Of a stretch of 64,000 nt of DNA, positions 29,724-42,184 are shown piece by piece (position 1 is the stretch's first letter; each line of letters begins with the position of its first letter). This DNA comes from Allomyces macrogynus ATCC 38327 (lineage: Eukaryota; Blastocladiomycota; Blastocladiomycetes; Blastocladiales; Blastocladiaceae). A program made the translations under genes and the position numbers. The notes under the pieces are model-generated. The model had not been told where the DNA came from and did not search any database. It saw only the letters and a list, made by a program, of their open reading frames with translations. The stretch lies in NCBI GenBank assembly GCA_000151295.1, contig GG745332.1:1257738-1321737 (forward strand), given 5' to 3'.

Positions 29724-32596
29724 ATGCAGCAGCACCAGCGGCAGCAGCACGCCCCGCCCCGCACCGCGACCACCAGCACCACCATGATGGCGACCGCGAG
29801 GAGCGCGACGCCACCGACCACCAACGGGAATATGTCCTACTCGAGCCCGCGCGCGCGCCCGCCACGGTTCATCTCCATGCTGTGCCGGCCCGACTACCCC
29901 AAGCGGCCCATCTCGCACACGTCGCTCAACGGCCTGCACGGCGGCAAGGTCTACGCGCCCTTTGACACCTATGACCGCGAATTCTTGCCACAGCTCGCAC
30001 ACTTTTACCGCGTCGCTTGGGAGCGCGACGAGCGCGAGATGCGCACGGGTGTCGCGCCGCACCCAGACGATGACCGGCCATTCCCGCCCACCGACGTTGT
30101 GGATCTGTGCGAGCGCATCGACATGAGCGACCCGCACCAGCAGTTTCATTTTCACGTCGTACGTCCAGGCTTCTGCGCGTCGATCAGCGCCTGTGCTTGC
30201 TTGTGCCGAGTGGAGCTCTGAGTGAGTCGCTGATCATTTCTGTGGCTCCATTTGACCAGGACATCGACTTCAACAACCTTGACACCAACATCAAGCCGCA
30301 CCCGGCCGAGCTGCGACGCCTGTTGCGCGACGCCGTCCTCTCGGCCTTGCCCGACGGCGCGCCCGTCGACTATCTGCGCCGACAGTCGACGGCCGCCATG
30401 AAACAGCAAGACCAAAACAACCAGCACATTTCGTTTTTCGGGCTCAAGGTCAATCGCGCCGCTGCGCTCTACCTGCACTCGCACGTGCTCTACGCGCTCA
30501 AGACGCGGTACGGTGACATTGAAAACTCGCAGGCCGGTGCCAATGACGGGCGCGAGTGGGAGCGTGTCGTCGACCGCGGGTACAATGGCCTGCGTATGCT
30601 CGGGTCGCAAAAGCGCAGGCCTGAGGACGTGCCGACGCTCGTGCGCAACTTGACCAACGTCTACTCGACCATTGACGAGCGACGCAACGACAGGCGCATG
30701 TTCCCGCCCACAGGTGCGTGCGCGTGATGCAGTTGGTGATTGCACTCTTGGGGGCTGGCTTGTAACTGAGACACTGACACGTCTCGTCGGCATCCACCTC
30801 TAGCGGACGACTTCCGCATGGCCACGATCCTGGTCCTGCCCGACCACGTCAACGGCACCAAGAGCGAGTATTACCGCGACAAGATCTTCTACGACTTTGT
30901 GATCCAACCCAAGCCGCAGTTCATGGTCCTCGACATGGCCGGCCTCTACCCGTCGCCCGCCATGACCGAGTTTGACGCGCTCGATGACCGTGACGACCCG
31001 CCCGCCGGCACACTGCTCGCGGCCACGCCGCACATTCCACTCTCCACCCACGCACACGTATTCGAGGCCTTTGCCCCCGACGACGGCGACGAGTTTGCGG
31101 CGCCCGGCACGTCCGGCATCTCCGTTCTGCACTCGGAAGAAGACTTGGCCCGTGACCTCGCACGCGAACGGCGCGCGTTCCTCGACAAAGTCTCGTCTGA
31201 CCGCACGTTCGCCGGTGGGATCGGATCCATGGTCATGTCCCCCGAGGAAACGCTGCATTTCATTGCGCGGCACACGACCTACCTCGATCCGGCCACGGCC
31301 GCAGCTGTTTTGAACGGGTCGAAACGCACGGTGCCGGCGCCCGCGGCGGTCCCGCTCGGAACGGCGTGGCTCGCGGCGGTGGTGGACGCGGGCGTGCGCG
31401 TGGCTGTTGCCGAGGACCACGTTGCGGCCGATATCAAGAAGGTTGCGGCACGCGAGTTCTTGCCGCTGAGTGCAGCGCCGGTCAAGGTCGTTTTCGGCCG
31501 CGAGGACGCGGACCGGCCGGGCGTGTACCCGCGGATCGATGACGGCAATGGTGTAATGCAGGATCTCGACATGGTGCAGCGCGACGTGTTGCCGGTCGCG
31601 CCGCGCACCGACGCGGCGCTCGCGACCGTCTTGCGCAACCGCGACCAGCTCGCTGAGGCGCTGCGCAAGCTGATTGACCGCACCGGTGCCAAGGGCGTGT
31701 TTATTGGCGCCATGGACATGGACCGGCCGTTTGTGGGCACGGCGCGGCCCCGCGGTGGTCTTCCCGTGAAAGATTTTGTCAATTGGCGCGTGCGTGAGGT
31801 GGTCGCTCGTGAACAGCTGTGGACCTCGTCTGGCGGGTCGCGTGGGGTGCCGGGCAGGCATATGATTCGCACGTTCGTCGAGTACGTGCTCGCGACGGTG
31901 GCCGAGGCGCTCGACGTCATGTCGGTGGTCATGATCGGAGACATTGCGAGCGACAAGTTGCTGGTGCGGTTCAAGGATTTGGTTCCGCTGTTCGATGAGA
32001 GGCTGAGAACACTGGCACCTGACCTTTTGCTGTACGTAGCTGTTCCCCGACGGCCGATTCGACCTCGAGCGGTGCCGCTGCGCGGTGGACCCGACCATGC
32101 CGCCGCATGCGTTCCGCGACGTGGCCATGCTGAGCCCGCTCACGGCCCATATCCTGCAAGCGCTCTATGTCGTGGTGGAGGTCTTGGCCGACACGTTTGA
32201 TCAAGGCCTGCGCGCGCCCGTGCTCCACGTGCGTTCGCTCAATGCCCTCTCCACACGTGCCTCTCATTACACCTACTCATGCCCGTTCTCTCTCGCCACG
32301 GCTAGAAACTCCCCGAACTCGACGACCCGGAGATGGTCCACGGACAGATCCGCAGGAACATGCCCAGCCTCCATGCTACCGACCCAGCTCTTGCCGACCT
32401 GCTCGTGAGCGTCATGACGTGTTTTGGGCCGCGCGGCCAGGACACGATCTTAGATCGGGTGACGCGCGGACTGGGTGCGGGTGCGGGTGCGGGGCGGCTC
32501 GCGGCGGCTGTACCGGGCCTACGGATCAAGCCGTGGGACGAAGCGCGGCGGGCGTGGTGCAACGGTATGTTGCGTCTATTTTCGCTTCAAGTGTGA
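29724..32596 (+). CDS. Unrecognised protein with archaeo-eukaryotic-primase-like motifs
   Basis: I cannot name the family. Exon 1 (29,724-30,149) has a low-complexity start, then RFISMLCRPDYPKRP and ends QQFHFH. An intron of about 109 nt joins DIDFNNLD, giving a strand followed by Asp-x-Asp. The next exon has NNQHISFFGLKVN and later VVDRGYNGLRMLGSQKRRP. Asp-x-Asp, a His-containing strand and a D-x(2)-Y-x(2)-LRM-x(2)-S-x-K block match, in order, the catalytic motifs I-III of archaeo-eukaryotic primases/PrimPols. Introns at about 30,711-30,804, 31,980-32,037 and 32,226-32,306 lead to a C-terminal region of about 500 residues with no helicase motifs that I can see. The intron at 31,980-32,037 removes an apparent frameshift. 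If real, the enzyme would be a nuclear or mitochondrial primase-polymerase or a domesticated viral/plasmid primase. Confidence 0.55.
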
Positions 32597-32921
32597 AGGG
32601 ATGTTTGTGCTGACCGGTGGACAATGTAGACCGGCTGTGCGAGGCCAGCTGGGCCGTGACTGGACCCTGCCAGGAGTAATGGAGCGTCGTTGGGGGAGGG
32701 CATTATTGTTGAGACACCGGGCAGGGAGATGTTGGAGATCCACGTTGATATAGACGGGTCGTTGTATATTCTCGATATAACGTTACAAAGGCATCACAAC
32801 AACGCGCCAAGGGCACCACACCGTGACCAACAAAGCGATGCGCCGGAGTTTTCTTGGGTATCGCGAAGACATGAGCCCTGCCGGCCCGTCTCTCCATCCG
32901 CTCGGCCATCACCAACTACCA
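32597..32921. other. Convergent intergenic region
   Basis: About 325 bases between two convergent genes. I see no gene or structured element. Confidence 0.4.
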
Positions 32922-35183
32922 TCACAGGAAAGTCAGCCGTTCCTGATCCTCGCCCGCCACCGCATCCTGGTTCTTTTCCACCTCCACCTGCTTCTTCTCC
33001 ACCTCCACCGGCGCCGGTGCCGCAGCCGGCATCGACGGCTGCGCGCGCGGACTATTGCTGCCGGGCACCGTCCAGACCCGCGCCTTGACCAGCCACGTCT
33101 TGCGCATCCCCCCCGCTCCACTCGCCGGTCGCGGTGGCATCGGCCCACGCATCCCTGCAGCCCCACTCGGCGGTCGCAGCGGCATCGGCCCACGCATCCC
33201 CGCGGGCCCATCTACCGCTGACGCAGGGCGCCCGCGCCCCTGCGGTGCTGGCGCGACCAGCGCGGGGGTCACGACCATCCATACCACCGCGCGATCCGTG
33301 GTCCCACCAGTCGCAGCAGGCGGGCCCGAGATCTTCAACACCTCCGGGTTCGTCCCCGGGTGCTTCCCAGCATCCAGCATGTGCGCCGGTACAAACGGCG
33401 CGCGCGGCGCCGACGTATTACTCATGGGAGGTTCGGGCCACACGAGCCAGTTCGTCCACCACGGCCGGTCGGACGTCGCGTTCGGGGCGAGGAGGACTGC
33501 GGTCGTTGCGGCAGCAGCCACGGCCCATGCGGCCGCGGCAGCGACGACGCCGTCGACTTGTGCCGCGGTCACGGGTAGCGGGGTCGTCCAGTGCGACAGC
33601 GCCGCGTACGCCGCGTCGCGCGCGGCCGTGACGGGTGGGGATCCGCGAAGGGCTGCAGCAATGGTCGCGGTCGCGCGGTCGCGGTCGGCGAGAAGCGCGG
33701 CGAGCAAGCGTGGGAGCCATGGCGCGGTTGTGGGTGCGGCGGTGCTGGGTCGCGGGTCTGGGTCCGTGACGAGCGGGATCAGCGCTGTTGGGAGCGTCGC
33801 GGGCCAGGCGCGCGGCGGTGGGGCGGCCGAGTTGGTTGATGTGGTCCCCGCCGCCGTTGTCGCGGCGAGTTTCGGCAGGAGCGCGCCGACGACGGCTTGC
33901 TGGAACAGGTACCGGTTCATGGAGAGTCGCGCAATGAGTAACGCCGTGCGTTTGCCTTGGTCCGGCGGTGCGCGGTCGCGCAAGACCACGGCGAGCAGCG
34001 CCGGGTCAATCACCGTGCCCGGGCGCAAGAGGTCGAGCGCGTCCGTGACCACCGCATCCAACTCCGTGAGGAGGTGGAGATAGAGGTCCGAGACGAGCCG
34101 TAACAGGTCCGGTGGATTCGGCGGGCGCAGGGGCATGCCCTTCATCACGAGCGCACCGACGTACGCGACGATTCTCGCGCTCGGATGGCTCCTGGCGCCA
34201 CGACCCACCGATCGCGGCCGCGGCACGGAACGCCCGGACCCGGCCGCACCGCTTTCTGGGCGCGACAGTGGGCCCGCGCGCAATGGCTCCACCCGCGCCA
34301 TGTTCGTGCTCGAACTTGACCGCGCGGTGGCGGGCGGCACGGCCGATGAGAACGTCAGGGAGGCCGTGACCAGTCCGGCTGTCGCCGATGCCTGCGGACT
34401 GCCCGATATCGTAGGCGCGACGGCAGAGCGATCGGCTGTCGGGACCGTGATGCGCACGTCAGGAATGGACACGGGCAGGGGCCCACCACGCGATGGCAAC
34501 GGGGTCTCGGCCCGGCGGCGCTCCTCGACCGCCGCGGTCTCGTGGTCCGGCACAAGCATGGCCTCGGCGAGCAACGGCGCCGTCGCGACGCGTGGTTGCT
34601 TGTTTGCCGGCGCGCCGGGTGGGGTCACAGCGCGAATCGTAGGTGCGACGGCAATCGGGGCCTTGGCGCGTCGCACGGCGTCGCGGCGCTTGCGGCGCAC
34701 ACGGCACCAGAGGAACAGAACCGTCGCGCCGAGAAAAAGCAGGCCGATCCCGAGGCCGAGCAGAATCACGGCGTACAGCGGGAGGTTTCCGACCATGCTG
34801 CGTTTGGGCTCGACCGATCCTGCGCTGGCAGCACTGTCGTCGACAATCGAGGGCGTCGGCAAGATGGCGGGAGTTGCAACTTGTGTGCGCGCGGTCGGCC
34901 TCGGGCGACGCGACGCGGTGGACAGCGTTGAATTCGGTGACAGCGAGGTGGTCGAGGACACGACCGTGGGCAATGGCGGGTCGGCAGGTGAAGTAGACGA
35001 CGTGTCTGGCGATGCAGCTGTCGCGCTTGCATCCACGACACTCACCACCACGACCGACGGGGCGGCACTGGGGTCGGGTGCTGGAACGGGTACCGCCGGC
35101 ACAGCAGGTACAGCAGGGACGGGCGCGGGCGGCGCGGGCGGGACGGCCGGTACGCCGGCCGCTGGTTGGACGGGTGTCGTCAT
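32922..35183 (-). CDS. Mucin-like single-pass membrane protein, unknown function
   Basis: The first plausible ATG is at 35,183; the frame is open upstream to 35,462 but that extension is not protein-like. Residues 1-130 are Pro/Ala/Val/Ser/Thr-rich (PAVPAVPAVPVPAP), consistent with an O-glycosylated stalk, though there is no N-terminal signal peptide. One transmembrane helix (about 34,720-34,790; LPLYAVILLGLGIGLLFLGA) is followed by a strongly basic stop-transfer (RVRRKRRDAVRR). The cytosolic part is disordered, then has a helical Ala/Leu-rich region (about 33,440-34,110). The C-terminus contains three imperfect copies of a Gly-Met-Arg-Gly-Pro-Met unit (33,080-33,220) and a Glu/Lys/Val repeat. 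The topology suggests a type III membrane protein. The gene may be lineage-specific. Confidence 0.6.
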   Translation of the reverse strand: MTTPVQPAAGVPAVPPAPPAPVPAVPAVPAVPVPAPDPSAAPSVVVVSVVDASATAASPDTSSTSPADPPLPTVVSSTTSLSPNSTLSTASRRPRPTARTQVATPAILPTPSIVDDSAASAGSVEPKRSMVGNLPLYAVILLGLGIGLLFLGATVLFLWCRVRRKRRDAVRRAKAPIAVAPTIRAVTPPGAPANKQPRVATAPLLAEAMLVPDHETAAVEERRRAETPLPSRGGPLPVSIPDVRITVPTADRSAVAPTISGSPQASATAGLVTASLTFSSAVPPATARSSSSTNMARVEPLRAGPLSRPESGAAGSGRSVPRPRSVGRGARSHPSARIVAYVGALVMKGMPLRPPNPPDLLRLVSDLYLHLLTELDAVVTDALDLLRPGTVIDPALLAVVLRDRAPPDQGKRTALLIARLSMNRYLFQQAVVGALLPKLAATTAAGTTSTNSAAPPPRAWPATLPTALIPLVTDPDPRPSTAAPTTAPWLPRLLAALLADRDRATATIAAALRGSPPVTAARDAAYAALSHWTTPLPVTAAQVDGVVAAAAAWAVAAAATTAVLLAPNATSDRPWWTNWLVWPEPPMSNTSAPRAPFVPAHMLDAGKHPGTNPEVLKISGPPAATGGTTDRAVVWMVVTPALVAPAPQGRGRPASAVDGPAGMRGPMPLRPPSGAAGMRGPMPPRPASGAGGMRKTWLVKARVWTVPGSNSPRAQPSMPAAAPAPVEVEKKQVEVEKNQDAVAGEDQERLTFL

Positions 35184-35875
35184 GGCGGCAGCGGCGTTGG
35201 TAACAAAGGAGTGGGGTCCTGTGGTGTCGGGAGGAGAGAGGAGAGTCGACAGTGGTGGTGAGGAGCGCGACGAGGAGCGCGACGGTGTGGTCAGCCGTGT
35301 CGGGTCGTGGTGGAGGTCTGCCCAGCGCGTCGTCTGGCGGCCGCGCGCACGGTGCGATATAGTGTGCGGTTCATTGTTCCTTTGCCAGGTTGACAATAAA
35401 GGCAGCGATGGATCCTGTTGGCGCTGTGCAGAAGCCCGGCAAGTGCAAGAACCGATGCGCATGTATTTTCATGGGCAGCGTTTGATGTCGAACTGATCTC
35501 GCGGCAACGCGTCTCGCATTCTGACCCTGGTCCGCTTTGGCACAAAGGCATTGATTCTACGACACAAGGTTGCTTCACCCATATTGCGGGGCCAAGTCAA
35601 TTCAGTCCCGACGCGCTTGACGGTTTACAGATGCGAACAAAGCGCATCAGTGTCGACGGCTCAGCAGCCAACAATGGTTGCGGAATATCCCCGCAGCAAC
35701 AGCCAGCTCGCCATCGATTTTATGGCCCGCCAATGTAGAATTAACGTTCTCCACCTGTTCACGACAGCTCTTGCCGTTTGTTTCCTTCTCAAGCACCCGG
35801 CGCACATACATCGGCTGTTCTTTCTCGTCCTGCTCGACTTGAGCTCCATTCCATGCCAAGTGTCGTCACAGGAGC

Positions 35876-36106
35876 ATGCGCGATATGAGCGCAGTTGCGC
35901 TCTCCTTTGACCTGCGGTTTTGCGCACTCGAAGACAAAGTGTTCACGCGCTGGCTCGAGGCCAAGACCAAGGTCGGGGCGTGGACGTGGACCCGCGTCGT
36001 GCGCCAGACGTCAAAAGTGCCGCTGCAGCTCTATATGGGCGGGAACCGTGTGGGTGAGGGCATGGTTCGGGCGCTTCGGCAGGATTACGGCATGGTCCTG
36101 GACTGA
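35876..36106 (+). CDS. Small orphan ORF or first exon of an unresolved gene
   Basis: The 76-codon frame (MRDMSAVALSFDLRFCALED...) has the GC-rich third positions and mixed polar/hydrophobic composition of neighbouring real genes. A GT in its last codons (36,092) could be a donor. It has no homology known to me and no signal peptide. It may be exon 1 of a gene continuing through the duplicated segment to about 36,712, or a chance frame. Confidence 0.3.
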   Translation: MRDMSAVALSFDLRFCALEDKVFTRWLEAKTKVGAWTWTRVVRQTSKVPLQLYMGGNRVGEGMVRALRQDYGMVLD

Positions 36107-36134
36107 ATGGCGCGTGGATCTGACTCTATTCAAA

Positions 36135-36470
36135 GTCGGTGCGTGCTGCGTTACTGCCATGGTGGAGCTCGTTGCGTCCGGAGCCGGATACTGACCGCCA
36201 TTGTATCCTCTAACAGCACCTGCTCCGCTCGCTTCCTCGCACATTTGCACGCTCTATTGCGTGCACCCCCGCTAGCCTGGCACAGAGTGCGCCCCGATGC
36301 TCATCAATTCCGAGTCGGTGTGTTTCTTTCATTATCCGTGGTCGAGATCGTTTGGTCAGGAATCCGATTCTGACTACCATCGTGCCCCTGTCCAGCATCG
36401 CGGTTGCTCGCTTCCTCGCAAACTTGCGCTCTTTGTTGTGCGTACGCTCTCTAGCGTCGCTCCCTTGCTC
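36135..36470. repeat. Diverged tandem duplication, unit about 179 bp
   Basis: Two copies begin with GTCGGTG at 36,135 and 36,314. They align through shared words such as GCTCGCTTCCTCGCA and a shared ctag end. The copies are visibly diverged. Each resembles an intron followed by an acceptor-like ctag. Confidence 0.65.
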
Positions 36471-36995
36471 GAATCCATGCGCTCGCGCGCCAGTCGTTGA
36501 CGGCGAGGCTCGACGCACCGGGCTTGCGTTGCCCGCGCTGCACAAGCAGATCGGGTGGTTGGTAGAAGAGAGTGCCGCTCGGGATGGGGACAGTTTCTGC
36601 GGACTCGGCTTGTGGCCACACGGGCGCCCGGGCGACGGACGCCGCTGCGAACGGGAGTGGATGTCTGTCTCGCCAGAGGGTGGACTCGTCGAAGGTGGAG
36701 AAGGGCTTTGATTTCAACGACAACTACACTTCCAAATGCACGCCTTGGCTTTGCTGTTCGGGACCCAACAGATATTTCCAGTCTCGGCCTTCAACCATAG
36801 CCCTCGTTTGTCTGGTTGGCGACAGAAAATTTAGCTCGCAATGCAAACTTTTATTGATGCACCAAGCAAGCGCACGTCCAGCGATAGCAAAGTCTCGTCT
36901 TTCCGAAAAACCCAACAACTGCAAATGCGCACAAAAACGCGCAAACGACATCCTTTGCAATCCCACCCCACCCCGACGCGCAACGTCGGGATGGA

Positions 36996-39022
<2,027 letters not shown>

Positions 39023-40195
39023 ACAAGGTCGCGAGACTTGAAGCGGTTGGATCAGGGTCGTTGGTGCAGGCTTTGCAATCGAACAAGTCGGTGGCGTGAA
39101 GGTCGGTGCTGGTGGCGTTCTGCGGCAAGTCGGGCTGGGCCGGGCTGGTCTGGGCCGGCGGCAGGTGCAAATTTGAGAGCAAGAGAGAGCGAGAGTCGGT
39201 TATTCGTGCGTGGTAATGCCCAAGGAGCGTGGATTGGGTGAAGGGCAACAAGCCGAGGTCGCCGTCGCCGACGTCGACAACAGCTGCATGCGGACACAAG
39301 GGCAGCGATGGAGAACGTTTGCGTGCAGACGCCGAGCAAAGGCAACCTACTGTGCACGTGCAAATGACATGGCCAGGCGTCCCGAGCAAGACGCGTCGCA
39401 ACACGTCGCGACACGATCTCGTGCCGTAGCTTTGCTGTCAGTGTTGCTGCCTTGATACTGCCACATCGCGCATGCGTCTGCCGGCGCGCACAACGTGCCT
39501 GCAGTTGTCGACAGAGCAACACCCAAGACTCTAGCCGCGCCCGCAACTCGCTGCAATCATGTTTACAGTCGACTGCGCCGGGCTTCGCTGCCTGGCCTCA
39601 TGTCGTTCTGCTGCGACGGCACGATGCCAAACGAAAATGCGGCTGCGCCACGGGTCAGTCGTGCCCCCATCCGCACATGAGCCGTGGCATTTCTCTTCAC
39701 GCTCCAAGCAGAGGAGACGAGCAGACGTGGCCTTCTTTGGCCTCGACACCCTGCCACGCGAGAGATTAGATCAACTTGTCAGTCATGGCTGCTAGTGGAT
39801 GGCTGCACGCAGAGCTCCGCTCCTCCGGCTCTCCCTTCACCTGATGAGTCTCCCGACGACGTGCATGTGCGTGCCAGACACGCAGTCCAGGCGCCCTGCT
39901 TCTTCACCACGATTGCAACTGGCGCGACCACCATCAAGTGGCCGTGGGCGGAGCACTCGTGTCGCAACGCTACCATTGGTGCCGTAGGCACAGTCGTGCG
40001 AAACGATGGCCGCCTGGCTCCATTTGATGCGCCCTTGGCCGATGCGCGAAGTGCCGTGATGCGCGGGATCAATCGCGCCCCTGCACCTGCCATCGCCGCT
40101 TCGTTCGCGGTTCAAATGAGATTGAGGGCCCGCATGCTCCCTCTCTCCCTCTCGGTCTCCCCCTCCCGTCCCTCGTGGCCGTGAAGCGCGACGAC
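39023..40195. promoter_or_regulatory. Divergent intergenic region between the AGC kinase and the subtilase
   Basis: About 1.17 kb between divergent start codons, so both promoters should be here. Open frames at 39,684-40,184 and on the opposite strand are GC-driven shadows with no protein that I recognise. Confidence 0.4.
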
Positions 40196-41862
40196 ATGTT
40201 CGCGTCCTCTTTTGCATGGGTGCCCGCGGCCCTTGTGGCCCTCTGCGCATTGACACTGGCCCACAAGCGAGCCGTGGCCCTACCCGCACCCGTGCCGGCA
40301 GCTGACCGATCGAACGGCACGTCCGTGACGGTTCCCGACGCGTCAGGCTTTGACCCGATCCCCGACACGATCCCCGACACGTACGTGTGCCCTCCAATGC
40401 GTGATCTTACTCTTCTCCACCCAAGCGCACCCCGATGCACATCCAATTTTTGTCGAATCTGACGACGCAATGTAGCTACATCATCACGCTCAAGCGCGGC
40501 TGCGACGTGAACAACTTCCAGACCAACGTCTCGCGCACGCTCTACGAAATCAACATGCAGCAGCTCTCGATTGCTGCCGAAAACCCCGACGCGCACGTTG
40601 TCATGTCGAACCTCGACCGTATGTTCGACCTCGGTCCGGACTTTCGTGGACTTGCGGGCACCTTGGCACCCGATGCGCTCCCGCGCATTCAGCAGCACCC
40701 GAACATGTCGGCGATTGAGCCCGTGGTCCGGGTCGCGCTCGCCACCACTCCTGTGACAACCACGCCCGTATCAACCACCCCTGTATTGACCCACGAGGCT
40801 GCCGCGGCGGCGGTCGCGCCGGGCCTGCTCCAAGTCAATGCGCCGTGGCACCTCGCGCGCATTTCACAGCGGCAGCGCAACGTCGTGCAGCCCTACTCGT
40901 ACCCGCGTTCAGCGGGCACTGGTGTGCGCGTGTACATTCTCGATACGGGCGTAACCGCGCAGCACCCGCAGCTGGAAGGGCGTGCAGCTCTCGGCGGTGT
41001 GTTTTGCTCATCGTGTACAGGTGTGACGGCGGCGATTGACGATCATGGACATGGTAGTCGTACGTGTGGTTCTGTTTTGCCGGTCGATTGGCACGCGCTT
41101 AACGTGACTGTGTTCTCTCTCCTCTCTCCTCCTCAGACGTCGCCGGTATTGTCGCCTCTAAGACCTGTACGCACCGCCTCCGTCCCTTTCACTTCCCTCG
41201 AACCCATCCAAACTGACCTTCCCGAGCCTTCTCCACCAGATGGCGTCGCCAAACGCGCGACCGTTGTCGCCGTCAAGATCCTCGACCGCGACGGCGCCGG
41301 CAACACGGCCGATCTGATAGCTGGGCTCAACTACGTCGTGCAGCAACAAAAATCCCTCAACTCGCGCCCCGGCACCCCACCCACTCGCGGTGTCGCCAAC
41401 CTCTCCATTGCCGGCCCCGTTTCGGCTGCCGTCAACGCCGCCGTCGCTGCCGTCGTCGCCGCAGGCGTGCCCGTGATCGTCGCCGCGGGCAACGGCAACG
41501 GCGACTCGGCATGCAACTACAGTCCGTCTGGTTCGGCGGCGGCGCTCGCGGTCGGTGCAACGTCCTTGTCGGATACCCGCGCGGCGTTTTCGAATACAGG
41601 GCCGTGTATCGGCATGTTTGCACCGGGCGTCGCCGTCACGTCGTTGTGGCTCGGGTCGGGCACGCGCACAATGTCGGGCACGAGTATGGCTGCGCCGGCG
41701 GTCGCGGGAATCGCGGCGCTGGTGTTAGCGAATCATGCGGATTGGTCGCCTGCGCAGGTGCGCGCGCATCTGACGACAACGGCGACGAGTGGAGTCGTTA
41801 CGGATGCGGGGGCAGGCGCGCCCAATTTGCTGGCGTTTTCGGATGCCAACGTGTCGGGGTGA
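40196..41862 (+). CDS. Secreted subtilisin-like serine protease (S8, proteinase K type)
   Basis: The ATG at 40,196 opens a signal peptide (VPAALVALCALTLA). The I9 inhibitor propeptide spans the first intron (about 40,377-40,474) with YIITLKRGCDVNNF. The mature domain has the catalytic Asp in VYILDTGVTAQHPQLEGRA. The catalytic His is rebuilt across an intron at about 41,060-41,137 as DDHGHGS-HVAGIV. A second intron at about 41,168-41,240 joins SKT-YGVAKRATVVAVKIL, matching the proteinase K family. The oxyanion region is VIVAAGNGNGDSAC and the catalytic Ser is in SGTSMAAPAVAGIAAL. The C-terminus lacks extra domains. It is probably an extracellular or vacuolar endopeptidase activated by propeptide cleavage. 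Confidence 0.92.
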
Positions 41863-42184
41863 ATGAGAGAGTAGTGGATGAGCGTGGGGAGCGGGTCGTA
41901 GTCGTGTTTGTGATATCCCATACCTACCTAGGCATCCTTGCATTACTATGGGCTAAATCAAATTCACTCGTCACGATGTGAAGTCGCCAACAAACGTCAT
42001 CACGGGCAGCAAATGGTTTATTCTGTTCGTGGGGTAACTTGCGCCAAAGGACATCATGGAAGAAAGTAGAGTGAGGAGACATCAAACTGCAGGCAAAGCG
42101 GCCTTCGAATAACAAAAACAAAACAAAAAAACAAAAAAAAAACAAAACAAAACAAAAAAAAACCAACCAACCGGACGCGATCCA
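41863..42184. other. Convergent intergenic region with A/AC-rich tract
   Basis: About 320 bases. A tract of A runs broken by single C bases lies at 42,110-42,170. On the minus strand this is T-rich and directly 3' of the permease stop codon. No gene. Confidence 0.6.

Larger units (their letters stand above)
35184..36995. other. 1.8-kb region with one candidate small ORF and a tandem duplication
   Basis: Apart from the entries at 35,876-36,106 and 36,135-36,470 I see no supported gene. The part at 36,485-36,712 also has a coding-like frame on the plus strand that might be a further exon of the small ORF. The right end lies 3' of the kinase gene. Confidence 0.35.

Noticed and set aside
31980..32045. 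Apparent frameshift in the primase-like gene
   Set aside because: A 58-nt intron with donor gttccg, a CTGAC branch and acceptor tacgtag restores the frame (KDL-LFPDGRF), so no frameshift is needed.
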